Shown piece after piece: positions 33,338 to 41,641 of a stretch of 64,000 nt of DNA; position 1 is the first letter of the stretch, and every line of letters begins with the position of its first letter. The position numbers and the translations under genes are program-made. The notes below the pieces were generated by a model. The model did no database searches and was not told the origin of the DNA. It was given only the letters and a program-made list of their open reading frames with translations. This stretch comes from Butyricimonas muris (GTDB lineage Bacteria > Bacteroidota > Bacteroidia > Bacteroidales > Marinifilaceae), in contig NZ_JBKEIT010000002.1 in the NCBI RefSeq assembly GCF_046365375.1, positions 310,001 through 374,000 on the forward strand. The letters run 5' to 3'.

Positions 33338-34873
33338 TTATTTCGCATAATTAATAGCTCTCGTTTCACGGATTACCGTAACTTTCACCTGTCCGGGGTA
33401 AGTCATTTCATCCTGAATTTTCTTGGCGATCTCGTACGAGATTTTTTCTGCTTCCGTGTCGGAGATCTTTTCACTTCCCACGACAACCCGGAGTTCGCGG
33501 CCTGCTTGGATAGCGTATGTTTTCACCACTCCATTATATGAGAGAGCCAAGTCTTCCATTTCTTTCAGACGTTTGATGTAGGATTCTACAACTTCCCGTC
33601 TTGCTCCCGGTCTTGCCCCGGAAATAGCGTCGCAGGCTTGAACGATGGGAGCGATGAGTGTAGTCATTTCGATCTCCTCGTGGTGGGCCCCGATAGCGTT
33701 GCAAATATCCGGTTTCTCCTTGTATTTTTCAGCCAGACGCATACCGAGAATCGCGTGCGGTAATTCCGGCTCGTCGTCGGGTACTTTACCGATATCGTGC
33801 AATAGTCCGGCACGTTTTGCCTTCTTCACGTTCAAACCGAGTTCGGCAGCCATGATAGCGCAAAGATTCGCGGTTTCGCGGGCATGTTGCAATAGGTTCT
33901 GTCCGTATGAGGAACGGTATTTCATTTTACCTACCAAACGGATTAGTTCCGGGTGCAGACCGTGGATGCCGAGGTCAATCGTGGTACGTTTACCCGTTTC
34001 CACTATTTCTTCCTCTATCTGTTTTTTTACCTTGTTCACCACTTCCTCGATACGTGCCGGGTGAATACGTCCGTCCGTTACCAACTGGTGCAAGGACAGG
34101 CGAGCGATTTCACGTCTTACCGGGTCAAATCCGGAAAGAACGATAGCTTCCGGGGTGTCGTCCACGATGATTTCTACTCCGGTTGCGGCTTCGAGCGCGC
34201 GGATATTACGTCCTTCGCGGCCGATGATACGTCCTTTGATTTCATCCGAATCAATGTGGAATATGGATACGGCATTTTCCGTGGCGGTTTCCGTGGCAAC
34301 CCGTTGAATCGTTTTTACCACGACCTTTTTCGCTTCCATGTTTGCCGTCATCTTCGCCTCTTCCATGATTTCGTTCACGTAAGACATGGCTTCCGTTTCC
34401 GCTTCGTCTTTCAAGGACTGGATCAGTTTTTCTTTCGCTTGTTCTGCCGACATTCCGGAAATGGCTTCCAGTTGCTCGATCTGTTGTTTTTTGAATTTAT
34501 CCAGTTCCGCGTGTTTCTTTTCCCACAATTCCTTCTGCACTTCCAGCGTCTCTTGTTGAGTTTCCGTTTCCTTTATTTTCCGTTGGCATTCTTCCATTTT
34601 GCGTGCCAACTCGGCTTCTTTTTGTTTCAGCTTGTTCTCGGTGAGAAGAATTTTGCTGTTTCGGGCGTTTACCTGCTTTTCGTGTTCAGCCTTGATTTGT
34701 AAGAACTTTTCTTTTGCTTGCAGGATCTTGTCCTTCTTGATCACTTCCGCCTCGGCTTCCGCTTCTTTGATGATGTTTTTGCTTCTGTATTTGAGGGTGA
34801 TGTTTATCAGGATATAACCGATAACGAACCCCACGACCAAAGCAACAACACCGGTAATTATTGTTGTTATCAT
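33338..34873 (-). CDS. rny: Ribonuclease Y
   Basis: A 511-residue membrane-anchored endoribonuclease that starts mRNA decay. Order: N-terminal membrane helix (about 3-25), long coiled coil (about 30-190), KH domain with GRIIGREGRNIRALE (about 210-225), HD domain with LLHDIGK, and the conserved C-terminal GQVKVTVIRE. Length is normal. The 6S RNA gene and zapA lie directly upstream in the same direction. Confidence 0.97.
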   Translation of the reverse strand: MITTIITGVVALVVGFVIGYILINITLKYRSKNIIKEAEAEAEVIKKDKILQAKEKFLQIKAEHEKQVNARNSKILLTENKLKQKEAELARKMEECQRKIKETETQQETLEVQKELWEKKHAELDKFKKQQIEQLEAISGMSAEQAKEKLIQSLKDEAETEAMSYVNEIMEEAKMTANMEAKKVVVKTIQRVATETATENAVSIFHIDSDEIKGRIIGREGRNIRALEAATGVEIIVDDTPEAIVLSGFDPVRREIARLSLHQLVTDGRIHPARIEEVVNKVKKQIEEEIVETGKRTTIDLGIHGLHPELIRLVGKMKYRSSYGQNLLQHARETANLCAIMAAELGLNVKKAKRAGLLHDIGKVPDDEPELPHAILGMRLAEKYKEKPDICNAIGAHHEEIEMTTLIAPIVQACDAISGARPGARREVVESYIKRLKEMEDLALSYNGVVKTYAIQAGRELRVVVGSEKISDTEAEKISYEIAKKIQDEMTYPGQVKVTVIRETRAINYAK

Positions 34874-34932
34874 ATTTGTAACTTGAATTTATAGTTGTTA
34901 TATATAATTATTTTGGTGTTTTTTGTCAAAAC

Positions 34933-35115
34933 AAAAAACCCGCACTATTTCTCTTTAAAAAACCCCTGTTAGACACGGGTAGAGCTGCCGTTAGATTCAG
35001 ACTTCCACCGTCCCGAAGGAACCCCGAAGGGTCGAGGCCTGTCCTTGGCTAACAAAGCTTCACTCTAATTGGTTAAGTGTTGAGTTTTCCAGTTAAATAC
35101 GAAATAATGCGGGTA
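34933..35115 (-). ncRNA. ssrS: 6S RNA
   Basis: About 180 nt between zapA and rny. The ends form a 14-bp closing helix, ACCCGCATTATTTC (from 35114) with GAAATAGTGCGGGT (ending 34938, one G-U pair), followed by TTTTTT. The middle has purine-rich arms around a large open region with CCTCGACCCTTCGGGG and CCTTCGGGACGG, the long, bulged rod typical of 6S RNA, which binds the sigma-70-type RNA polymerase by mimicking an open promoter. The zapA neighbour is also seen for 6S RNA in many bacteria. Call based on fold, size and context. Confidence 0.8.
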
Positions 35116-35149
35116 TATCTATTTCCTTTTCAAAGAACTCTTGTTTATT

Positions 35150-35437
35150 CTACTCTTTCAGAACTCCGTCCAGCCTGTTGCTGATCTTCCTCACTTCCTC
35201 TAATACGGGCTCGACGTCGTTTTGTTTCTCGGCTTCCAACATTTTTACCGTGAATTGTAATGCGGTAACTGCTAGAAAGTCGACGGGATCGGCATTCGCA
35301 TACTTTTCCCTATATTTTGCAATCTTACTATTAATCAGCTGGGCGGCTTTTCTGATCGCCTCTTCTTCCTCTCTCTCTATGGTCAGAACGCAAGGCCTAC
35401 CGGCTATATTTAGAGTAACAGTAAGTTTATCATTCAT
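35150..35437 (-). CDS. zapA: Cell division protein ZapA
   Basis: A 95-residue FtsZ-ring-associated protein: N-terminal beta/alpha part (LTVTLNIAGRPCVLTIEREEEEAIRKAA) and C-terminal coiled coil (about 60-95). ZapA tetramers cross-link FtsZ filaments. Two bases after the upstream coiled-coil gene; 6S RNA follows. Confidence 0.9.
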   Translation of the reverse strand: MNDKLTVTLNIAGRPCVLTIEREEEEAIRKAAQLINSKIAKYREKYANADPVDFLAVTALQFTVKMLEAEKQNDVEPVLEEVRKISNRLDGVLKE

Positions 35438-35439
35438 AT

Positions 35440-35730
35440 TTAATTATTCAAAAGAGCAATACATTTATCAATCTCCCGCACAAGTTGGCTTATTCTACTT
35501 TTCGCCTCGGTACTTCCTTCTCCGGTTGAAATAGCTGTCGCCACCTTCAATGTTTTGATTTCTTCATGTAATTTTATGTTCTCGCTTTTCATCCGCTCGA
35601 TCCGGTCACGGAGTTCTTTAATTTCCGTATCCTTCTCTCTGTTTTTGTCCAGCGAGGATATATATAGTTTTATCAGTCGTTCAATTTTCTCGTTTAGCTC
35701 GTTAATAACGGCATTGTCTTTTGCTGTCAT
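35440..35730 (-). CDS. Small coiled-coil protein, likely division-associated
   Basis: About 96 residues, almost wholly coiled coil (ELNEKIERLIKLYISSLDKN...ELRDRIERMKSENIKLHEEIK), with a short C-terminal tail. It resembles ZapB-like or FtsB-like small coiled coils in form only. I start at 35730 (MTAKDN); the in-frame ATG at 35751 overlaps the -7 element TATCTTTG (minus, 35749-35756). The 2-bp gap to zapA supports a cell-division role by inference. Confidence 0.8.
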   Translation of the reverse strand: MTAKDNAVINELNEKIERLIKLYISSLDKNREKDTEIKELRDRIERMKSENIKLHEEIKTLKVATAISTGEGSTEAKSRISQLVREIDKCIALLNN

Positions 35731-35748
35731 AACATATTCTTTACACGA

Positions 35749-35796
35749 CAAAGATAGAAATATTTCTTTTAAATATCAAGAGTGTTATTAAATTTG
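35749..35796. promoter_or_regulatory. Divergent promoters: coiled-coil/zapA operon and M23 peptidase
   Basis: TATCTTTG on the minus strand (35749-35756) faces the coiled-coil gene and TAAATTTG on the plus strand (35789-35796) faces the M23 gene, both perfect TAnnTTTG matches. Confidence 0.6.
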
Positions 35797-35818
35797 CGGT
35801 GAAATTAATCGTTTTTTT

Positions 35819-37492
35819 ATGAAAAGGAAAAGATTGTGGAGAAGGATTCTGTTGTCGGGAATCACGCTACTCGTTTTATCATCAAATATTTGCGCCCAGT
35901 CGGAGCGGTTGTTGTACCCGTTGCACGGGACCCCGCTATTGAGCGGAAATTTTGGAGAATTGCGTGCCACGCACCTGCATTCGGGGCTCGATTTTAAGAC
36001 CGGGGGACGTGAAGGGCTGCCCGTGATCTGCGTGAAGGACGGGATGGTCGCCCGTGTCAAGGTGTCCCCCACGGGATACGGGAATGCCTTGTATATCGAG
36101 CACGAGGGAGGAATCACTACCGTGTACGGGCATTTGAGCCGTTTCGTGCCCCGGGTGGCGAAAGTGGTACGGGAGATACAATATAATAAGGAATCGTTTG
36201 CCATTGACGAGAACCTCGTGGGGCGGCAGCTTTTCTTTCGCGCGGGTGACACGATCGCTTATAGCGGTAATTCCGGTTCCTCCATGGGACCGCATTTGCA
36301 TTTCGAGGTGCGGGAAACGGAAAGCGAGCATGCGCTGAATCCTTTGAACTATCTTTCCGTGGCGGATGAAACGGGACCTAACGTGCGGGGTGTTTACGTG
36401 TACACTTTTTCTCGTGAAGGAGTGAACGCCGGAACCCGTCGGGTGGAAGTGAAAAACACGGGAAGCCGGGTGTACCGGGGAGGGAAAATCAGCGTGCCTG
36501 CCGGTAATGTCGGTGTCGGCGTGCAAGCGGATGATTTCATGAAAGATTCATGGAATAAACTCGGGGTGTATGATATGGAAGTATCGGCGAACGGGGAGAA
36601 AATTTTCGAGTTGAAAATGGATCGCCTGTCTTTTGATCAGTCCCCGCTGGTAAACACGATAAAAGATTTTCACCAGTACCGGGAGGGCAGATACGTGTAT
36701 CTGGCTTTCGGGGATTGTCAGTCCCGGTTGCTGGGAGCGAGCAACAGGCAAGGCGGTTTTATCGGGGTGCAAAAGGATAGTGTTGTCGACGTGGCAATCG
36801 AATTGCTGGATATAAACGGGAATCGTTCCAAGGTGTTGTTTCAATTGGTGGGACGGCAGGAGGCTGCCGGGTTGGATATACCGGAAGGGGCGGAGGTTTT
36901 GACATGTGATCGGGAATATAATTTGCGGAACGGTAATTATTCTTTGTGCTTGGAAGCGGGGGCATTGGCATATCCCGTTATTTGTAAGCCTCGTGTCTGC
37001 TCGAGGGAGAAGGATAGCATGGGGGTGGTAGAGGTTTTTTCTTTGACAGAACGGGTATATCCTTTGTTGAAGAGTGCAAGGTTGTCCGTCGAAGGGGATT
37101 TTCCGGATAAATCCGTCTTTTGTCTGTTGGAAGAAAAAGGACGTTTATCTCCTTTAAATACCGAGTGGCGCACCGGAGGGTTGGAGGCGTCTACCCGTGT
37201 GTTGGGAGAATACACTATCCGGCAGGATACGATTGCCCCGGTGATTTTGTACACGGGGGTGAAAGGGCGAAGGGTGCAATTCCGGGTATTCGACGATTTG
37301 TCCGGAATTGCTTCTTACCGGGTGGAGGTGAACGGGAAGTGGAGTCTGTTCACTTACGATGCCAAAAATCGCTTGCTCGAGGGAAGTCTTAACGAACCGG
37401 TCTTCGTGAAAGGGAAAAACCGGCTCGTGTTGAACGTGAAAGATGGCGTGAAAAATGAAGCGATTTTTGAAACCGACGTGTATGTAAAATAG
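35819..37492 (+). CDS. Secreted M23 (LytM) family peptidase
   Basis: A 557-residue exported protein: signal peptide about 1-26, LytM domain about 40-180 with zinc ligands in HLHSGLD (His54, Asp58) and GPHLHFEV, then about 380 residues of beta-rich domains of unknown type ending in an Ig-like fold (DDLSGIASYRVEVNGKW). With complete ligands it should be an active peptidoglycan endopeptidase rather than an EnvC-like activator. Single gene with its own promoter. Confidence 0.9.
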   Translation: MKRKRLWRRILLSGITLLVLSSNICAQSERLLYPLHGTPLLSGNFGELRATHLHSGLDFKTGGREGLPVICVKDGMVARVKVSPTGYGNALYIEHEGGITTVYGHLSRFVPRVAKVVREIQYNKESFAIDENLVGRQLFFRAGDTIAYSGNSGSSMGPHLHFEVRETESEHALNPLNYLSVADETGPNVRGVYVYTFSREGVNAGTRRVEVKNTGSRVYRGGKISVPAGNVGVGVQADDFMKDSWNKLGVYDMEVSANGEKIFELKMDRLSFDQSPLVNTIKDFHQYREGRYVYLAFGDCQSRLLGASNRQGGFIGVQKDSVVDVAIELLDINGNRSKVLFQLVGRQEAAGLDIPEGAEVLTCDREYNLRNGNYSLCLEAGALAYPVICKPRVCSREKDSMGVVEVFSLTERVYPLLKSARLSVEGDFPDKSVFCLLEEKGRLSPLNTEWRTGGLEASTRVLGEYTIRQDTIAPVILYTGVKGRRVQFRVFDDLSGIASYRVEVNGKWSLFTYDAKNRLLEGSLNEPVFVKGKNRLVLNVKDGVKNEAIFETDVYVK

Positions 37493-37507
37493 TTCAACAA
37501 AAATTAC

Positions 37508-37515
37508 TATCTTTG
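37508..37515 (+). promoter_or_regulatory. Promoter -7 element of the TPR gene
   Basis: TATCTTTG, perfect consensus, 56 bp before the ATG; no clear -33 element. Confidence 0.4.
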
Positions 37516-37570
37516 AAATGGACAAAAAAGTCCTGTTAAGTTTATACATATTATATAAGTAAATTTCGAT

Positions 37571-37849
37571 ATGATGAATATAGAAGAGGCAAAACAATTA
37601 GCGAAGAACGGACAGCGGGATGAAGCTATCGCGATGCTTTTGCAAATGTTGGAGAATGGTGCGGGAGAACGTGAAACCGTATTGTTGGAGTTGGGGGTGG
37701 TGTATTATGCCAAGGGGGATACCACTCAAGCGTTGAATCATTTTAATGAAGTCGTGCGGATAAACCCGGAAAACACGAAGGCGAAGACCTATCTGGATAT
37801 GATTAACGGCATCTTGAATTATTATTGCAAGGATTTGCTGAATCCTTGA
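37571..37849 (+). CDS. Small TPR protein
   Basis: A 92-residue cytoplasmic protein with about two tetratricopeptide repeats (EAKQLAKNGQRDEAIAMLLQML; VLLELGVVYYAKGDTTQALNHFNEVVRINPEN). TPR folds bind other proteins; no partner is evident. ATG at 37571 gives MMNIEEAK; the second Met (37574) is equally possible. Confidence 0.82.
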   Translation: MMNIEEAKQLAKNGQRDEAIAMLLQMLENGAGERETVLLELGVVYYAKGDTTQALNHFNEVVRINPENTKAKTYLDMINGILNYYCKDLLNP

Positions 37850-38180
37850 GTTAGCGAGGGATAAATATTCTGGGGGTAAGGTCATGCTATGCTATAGATA
37901 GGGATGTTCTATGATTTTACCCGGTTTTTGGGTGGCTTATAGGCGGCTTTTGGGCGGCATCGCCTACACTTCGCCCGCAGTTTGCCCACTTATCGCCCAC
38001 GTTTTTGCATAAAAAAAGTATTTTTAACGCGGGCGGCATATCGATTATCCCGTATTGGGGGCCGGTTGCTGAAAAGCAGGTGAGGTGCTTTGCTGTTGGT
38101 CAATGGGAGTTTTACCCTTGTTCATGGTATTGTAATCAAGGAAAGGGAATGATTATTTCTTTGTGTACGAGAAAAAAATA
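37850..38180. other. Gene-free stretch before rpsU
   Basis: No gene seen. The part 37930-38020 is GC-rich, with repeated GGCGGC/GCCCGC/TCGCCCAC words on one strand and no long hairpin; a frame-free fossil sequence is possible. The rest is featureless. Confidence 0.4.
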
Positions 38181-38235
38181 GGCTGCAAGGGTTTTATATC
38201 TTAATTAATTGATATATCTTTGCAGCCAGTTTTTT
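38181..38235 (+). promoter_or_regulatory. Palindrome combining terminator-like hairpin and rpsU promoter
   Basis: GGCTGCAA (38181-38188) pairs with TTGCAGCC (about 38220-38227) around an inner ATATC...GATAT palindrome; A7 precedes and T6 follows, as in a terminator. The right arm contains TATCTTTG (38215-38222), a perfect -7 element pointing to rpsU. Terminator and promoter may share the DNA. Confidence 0.5.
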
Positions 38236-38263
38236 GAATTGTTAAATATAAACTTCAATCCGC

Positions 38264-38394
38264 TTGAAAGGGGGTGGTCAATTATTATCGAGAGATTAAA
38301 AAGAATACATATTATTTAGTGGAGAACAGCACGATAAAGTGTTGTCGAATTTTGTGTTATATAAAAAAATATTCATTTTAAATACTAGAAAATC
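38264..38394 (+). promoter_or_regulatory. rpsU leader with SD-like tract and 35-codon frame
   Basis: GAAAGGGGGTGG (38266-38277) is a near-perfect extended anti-SD match but is about 118 nt upstream of the rpsU ATG and has no normal ATG after it. A GTG at 38274 opens a 35-codon frame (to 38381) ending 13 nt before rpsU. The rpsU ATG itself has no SD. In Bacteroidetes bS21 helps to hide the 16S anti-SD tail, and rpsU is reported to be controlled through an SD in Flavobacterium; this layout suggests a related autoregulatory leader. Function is inference. Confidence 0.5.
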
Positions 38395-38586
38395 ATGATA
38401 ATTGTACCATTAAAAGAAGGTGAAAACATCGAGAGAGCGTTGAAGAAATTTAAAAGAAAATTCGAGAAAACCGGTGTTATTAAAGAACTGAGAGATCGTC
38501 AAGCTTTCACGAAACCGTCTGTGAGAAACAGAGTGGCTCGTATGAAGGCTGCCTATCGTCAATCTTTGCAACAGGCTGAAGAATAA
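38395..38586 (+). CDS. rpsU: Ribosomal protein bS21
   Basis: A 63-residue small-subunit protein; MIIVPLKEGENIERALKKFKRKFEKTGV and the basic RNRVARMKAAYRQSL are diagnostic. In Bacteroidetes bS21, bS18 and bS6 bind the 3' tail of 16S rRNA and block SD pairing. First gene of a run leading through xerC and hpf to tuf; preceded by the leader described above. Confidence 0.97.
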   Translation: MIIVPLKEGENIERALKKFKRKFEKTGVIKELRDRQAFTKPSVRNRVARMKAAYRQSLQQAEE

Positions 38587-38656
38587 AAATTCGAATTCTT
38601 CCTTTGTTTTTCCAAACAAAAGGCGTAACTTGCTTACGGCTTATTATTTATAAAAA

Positions 38657-39568
38657 ATGACACAGATCGGACTATTTTTGAAATACTTGGAAGACGTGAA
38701 GCGTTACTCCGCTCATACGGTGGTCGCTTACAAAACGGATTTGCGTCAGTTTTACGACTTTTGTGGAATGGACGAGGAAGACGAGGATTTTTCCCGAATG
38801 ACGACCAAGCTCGTGAGAGAGTGGGTCGTGGCGGAAATGAGAGGAGCTTTGAGGAACAAAGGAGGTAAACAAAAGTTGCATCCGGCTTCCGGTAAGCGTA
38901 AGTTAAGCAGCGTTAAAGCGTTTTTCCGTTTCCTCGTGAAAGAAGGGGTGATGGAGGTGAATCCGGCCGAAGATATTTCGGGACCGAAGTTGCCGAAAAG
39001 ATTGCCTGTTTTCGTGAACGAGCAGGATATGGAGATCACGCTGGATGACGCGGAGAAAGAGGAAGGCTTTCATGGGTTGAGAGATTTTCTGATTTTGCTG
39101 ATGGCTTACGACACGGGCATGAGGCGTTCTGAAATTGTCGGATTACGGCTGGTTGATGTTGATTTGTCGCGGCATTGTATACGTGTCCACGGTAAGGGCG
39201 GAAAACAGCGGGAAGTCCCGATCTTGAGAGAATTGGAGGAGGATATTGCTTGTTATATCAAGGGGCGTGCCGAAGTCGTGGAACGTGAACACGGGATGTT
39301 CTTCGTGACTGATAAAGGTAAGCCGATCTACCCGCAATTCGTTTACCGTTTGGTGGTGGCGGCGTTGGCAGAACATACTTCATTGTCAAAGCGCAGTCCG
39401 CACGTGTTGAGGCATTCGTTTGCCACTCACTTGCTGGAACACGGGGCGTCAATCCAAGGTATCAAGGAATTGTTGGGGCACTCCAGTCTGGCAGCCACTC
39501 AAGTTTACACGCATAATTCGGTAGAGAAAATGTTGAAGATTTTTAAACAAGCTCACCCGCGAGCATAA
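38657..39568 (+). CDS. xerC: Site-specific tyrosine recombinase XerC
   Basis: A 303-residue chromosome-dimer resolvase. SAM-like core-binding domain 1-115; catalytic domain with Arg156 (YDTGMRRSEI), Lys180 (HGKGGK), His249-x-x-Arg252 (HVLRHSFATHLLEHG), His275 (LLGHSSL) and nucleophile Tyr284 (TQVYTH), all present. Length and position beside rpsU and hpf fit the cellular XerC/D, not a mobile-element integrase; no att-like repeats are near. Confidence 0.95.
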   Translation: MTQIGLFLKYLEDVKRYSAHTVVAYKTDLRQFYDFCGMDEEDEDFSRMTTKLVREWVVAEMRGALRNKGGKQKLHPASGKRKLSSVKAFFRFLVKEGVMEVNPAEDISGPKLPKRLPVFVNEQDMEITLDDAEKEEGFHGLRDFLILLMAYDTGMRRSEIVGLRLVDVDLSRHCIRVHGKGGKQREVPILRELEEDIACYIKGRAEVVEREHGMFFVTDKGKPIYPQFVYRLVVAALAEHTSLSKRSPHVLRHSFATHLLEHGASIQGIKELLGHSSLAATQVYTHNSVEKMLKIFKQAHPRA

Positions 39569-39586
39569 ATTATAGGAGGAAACGAT

Positions 39587-39883
39587 ATGGAAATTAGAAT
39601 TAATCCTGTAGGTTTTTCAGTTAATCCGGTGTTGGAAGAGTTTATAAACAAGAAATTCTCGAAGCTGGAAAAGTACCACGACGGTATTATGGGAGTTGAC
39701 GTTACCTTGAAATTGGAAAAGGATGATCAACTCGAGAATAAACTGACCGAGGTACATGTAGATATAAAAGGGCAGGAAGTATTTGCCAAAAAGAACGCGA
39801 AAACTTTCGAGGAGACTGTCGATGAGTTGTATGATGTGCTCAAGAGACAGTTAGTTAAGGCGAAAGAAAAAAGAGAAAATTGA
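39587..39883 (+). CDS. hpf: Ribosome hibernation-promoting factor (short HPF/RaiA family)
   Basis: A 98-residue protein of the HPF/YfiA fold (beta-alpha-beta-beta-beta-alpha) that binds the 30S decoding centre in slow growth. Features: MEIRINPVGFSVNPVLEEFINKKFSKLEKY and the conserved DxKGQEVFAKKNAKTFEETVDELYDVLKRQL end. It is the short form without a dimerisation tail. The ATG has a strong SD (AGGAGGA, 39574-39580, 6 bp spacing), rare among its neighbours. Confidence 0.93.
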   Translation: MEIRINPVGFSVNPVLEEFINKKFSKLEKYHDGIMGVDVTLKLEKDDQLENKLTEVHVDIKGQEVFAKKNAKTFEETVDELYDVLKRQLVKAKEKREN

Positions 39884-39901
39884 GAAAAATGATCTCATTT
39901 A

Positions 39902-39933
39902 TTGTGAGATATGATTTTTAATTTGTACATTTG
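39902..39933 (+). promoter_or_regulatory. Promoter of the tuf-rpoBC cluster
   Basis: ATTG (TTG 39902-39904), 21-bp spacer, TACATTTG (39926-39933). The resulting leader of about 115 nt holds CTCGC...GCGAG and TGTTT...AAACA pairing segments (39956-39993). Confidence 0.6.
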
Positions 39934-40054
39934 CAAGCCAAATTAAATGGGATTTCTCGCCTTGTTTGATCAAGAATCAGATAAACAGCGAGTTACTTGC
40001 ATGAATATAGAGTTATTGTGATAAATTGTTTAATAATAAAATTGTTTTAGAGTT

Positions 40055-41242
40055 ATGGCTAAAGAACATTTTGACAGGTCCAAACCACACGTAAATATTG
40101 GTACTATCGGTCACGTTGACCACGGTAAAACTACTTTGACGGCTGCTATCACTACGGTATTAGCAAAAAAAGGTCTTTCTGAATTACGTTCATTCGATTC
40201 TATCGATAACGCTCCGGAAGAAAAAGAAAGAGGTATCACCATTAATACTTCTCACGTAGAGTATTCAACAGCAAATCGTCACTACGCGCACGTTGACTGT
40301 CCGGGACACGCCGACTATGTAAAGAACATGGTAACCGGTGCTGCTCAGATGGATGGTGCTATCTTGGTTTGTGCCGCTACCGATGGTCCGATGCCTCAGA
40401 CGCGTGAGCACATCCTTTTGGCTCGTCAGGTAAACGTTCCGAGAATCGTTGTGTTCTTGAACAAAGTGGATATGGTTGACGACCCGGAAATGTTGGAATT
40501 GGTTGAGATGGAAGTTCGCGAGTTGTTGTCATTCTATCAATATGATGGTGACAATACCCCGGTGATCTTGGGTTCTGCTCTTGGAGCATTGAACGGAGAA
40601 GCTAAATGGGAAGAGAAAGTAATGGAATTGATGGACTCTGTTGACAACTGGATCGAGTTGCCGCAACGTGCCGTTGATAAACCTTTCTTGATGCCTGTTG
40701 AGGACGTGTTCTCTATCACTGGTCGTGGAACTGTTGCTACTGGTCGTATCGAAACCGGTATCATTCACACAGGTGATGAGATGGAAATCATCGGTTTGGG
40801 AGCTGACGGTAAGAAAACCGTATGTACCGGTGTTGAGATGTTCCGTAAGATTCTTGACGAAGGTCAGGCCGGTGACAACGTTGGTTTGTTGCTTCGCGGT
40901 ATTGATAAAGACGAGATCAAACGTGGTATGGTATTGGCAAAACCGGGTTCTGTTAAACCGCACGATAAATTCAAAGCTGAGGTTTACATCTTGAAGAAAG
41001 AAGAAGGTGGTCGTCACACTCCGTTCCATAACAGATACAGACCGCAATTCTATATCCGTACTTTGGACGTTACCGGTGAAATCACTCTTCCGGAAGGACG
41101 CGAGATGGTAATGCCCGGTGATAACTTGACTATCACAGTTGAGTTGATTACTCCGGTAGCTTGTACTGTAGGTTTGCGTTTCGCTATCCGTGAAGGTGGT
41201 AGAACCGTTGGTGCTGGTCAGATCACTGAGATCTTAGACTAA
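40055..41242 (+). CDS. tuf: Elongation factor Tu
   Basis: A 395-residue translational GTPase that brings aminoacyl-tRNA to the ribosome. G1 GHVDHGKTT (19-27), G2 region RGITINTSHVEY, G3 DCPGHADY, G4 NKVDM, G5 SALGALNG, then domains 2 and 3 in full. Codon use is strongly biased to the CGT/GGT/AAA type, as for a highly expressed gene. Followed by tRNA-Trp, secE and nusG. Confidence 0.98.
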   Translation: MAKEHFDRSKPHVNIGTIGHVDHGKTTLTAAITTVLAKKGLSELRSFDSIDNAPEEKERGITINTSHVEYSTANRHYAHVDCPGHADYVKNMVTGAAQMDGAILVCAATDGPMPQTREHILLARQVNVPRIVVFLNKVDMVDDPEMLELVEMEVRELLSFYQYDGDNTPVILGSALGALNGEAKWEEKVMELMDSVDNWIELPQRAVDKPFLMPVEDVFSITGRGTVATGRIETGIIHTGDEMEIIGLGADGKKTVCTGVEMFRKILDEGQAGDNVGLLLRGIDKDEIKRGMVLAKPGSVKPHDKFKAEVYILKKEEGGRHTPFHNRYRPQFYIRTLDVTGEITLPEGREMVMPGDNLTITVELITPVACTVGLRFAIREGGRTVGAGQITEILD

Positions 41243-41246
41243 TAAG

Positions 41247-41335
41247 ATTTTAGATTTACGATTTTAGATTGATGATTTAATCTGAAATCACTAAATCATA
41301 AATCCAAAATAATCGAGTCGGCCTTGTGCCGACTC
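41247..41335. repeat. Palindromic intergenic repeat, GATTTACGATT class, plus hairpin (tuf-tRNA-Trp gap)
   Basis: Left arm ATTTTAGATTTACGATTTTA... and inverse right arm ending CATAAATCCAAAAT (41247-41310), then an 8-bp perfect hairpin GAGTCGGC-CTTGT-GCCGACTC (41315-41335) immediately before tRNA-Trp. The hairpin lacks a T-run and may guide RNA processing. Confidence 0.75.
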
Positions 41336-41339
41336 ACAC

Positions 41340-41412
41340 ACGGGAGTGGCTCAGTTGGTAGAGCATCGGTCTCCAAAACCGAGGGTCGGGAGTTCGAACC
41401 TCTCCTCCCGTG
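41340..41412 (+). tRNA. tRNA-Trp (anticodon CCA)
   Basis: A 73-nt cloverleaf: acceptor ACGGGAG/CTCCCGT with discriminator G, anticodon loop CTCCAAA, T loop TTCGAAC. CCA is not encoded. The tuf-tRNA-Trp-secE-nusG order is widely conserved. Confidence 0.96.
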
Positions 41413-41431
41413 CAACTAAATTAAAGAACAA

Positions 41432-41623
41432 ATGAAAGTTAAGAGTTATATATCAGATGTTTATAATGAGCTGGTGAATAAAGTAACTTGGCCTACGTGG
41501 TCTGAGCTCCAAAGTAGTGCGACGATCGTGATGATAGCTTCCGTCATCATAGCGCTTTGCATATTCGCGATGGATTTCTCGTTCAGACATATCGTGACCG
41601 GTATATATAATTTGTTTTACTAA
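41432..41623 (+). CDS. secE: Preprotein translocase subunit SecE
   Basis: A 63-residue single-span SecE: conserved amphipathic EVYNELVNKVTWPTWSELQSSA-type helix followed by one membrane helix (about 30-52). It stabilises SecY. 19 bp after tRNA-Trp and 18 bp before nusG. Confidence 0.94.
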   Translation: MKVKSYISDVYNELVNKVTWPTWSELQSSATIVMIASVIIALCIFAMDFSFRHIVTGIYNLFY

Positions 41624-41641
41624 TAATCTTGGGGGTCTAAC

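Noticed and set aside
35788..36252. 154-codon frame antisense to the M23 peptidase
   Set aside because: It overlaps the signal peptide and LytM motifs on the plus strand and has no features of its own.
38657..39568. Tyrosine recombinase as sign of a mobile element
   Set aside because: Length, catalytic residues and the rpsU-hpf context fit the housekeeping XerC; there are no att-like repeats or other mobility genes.
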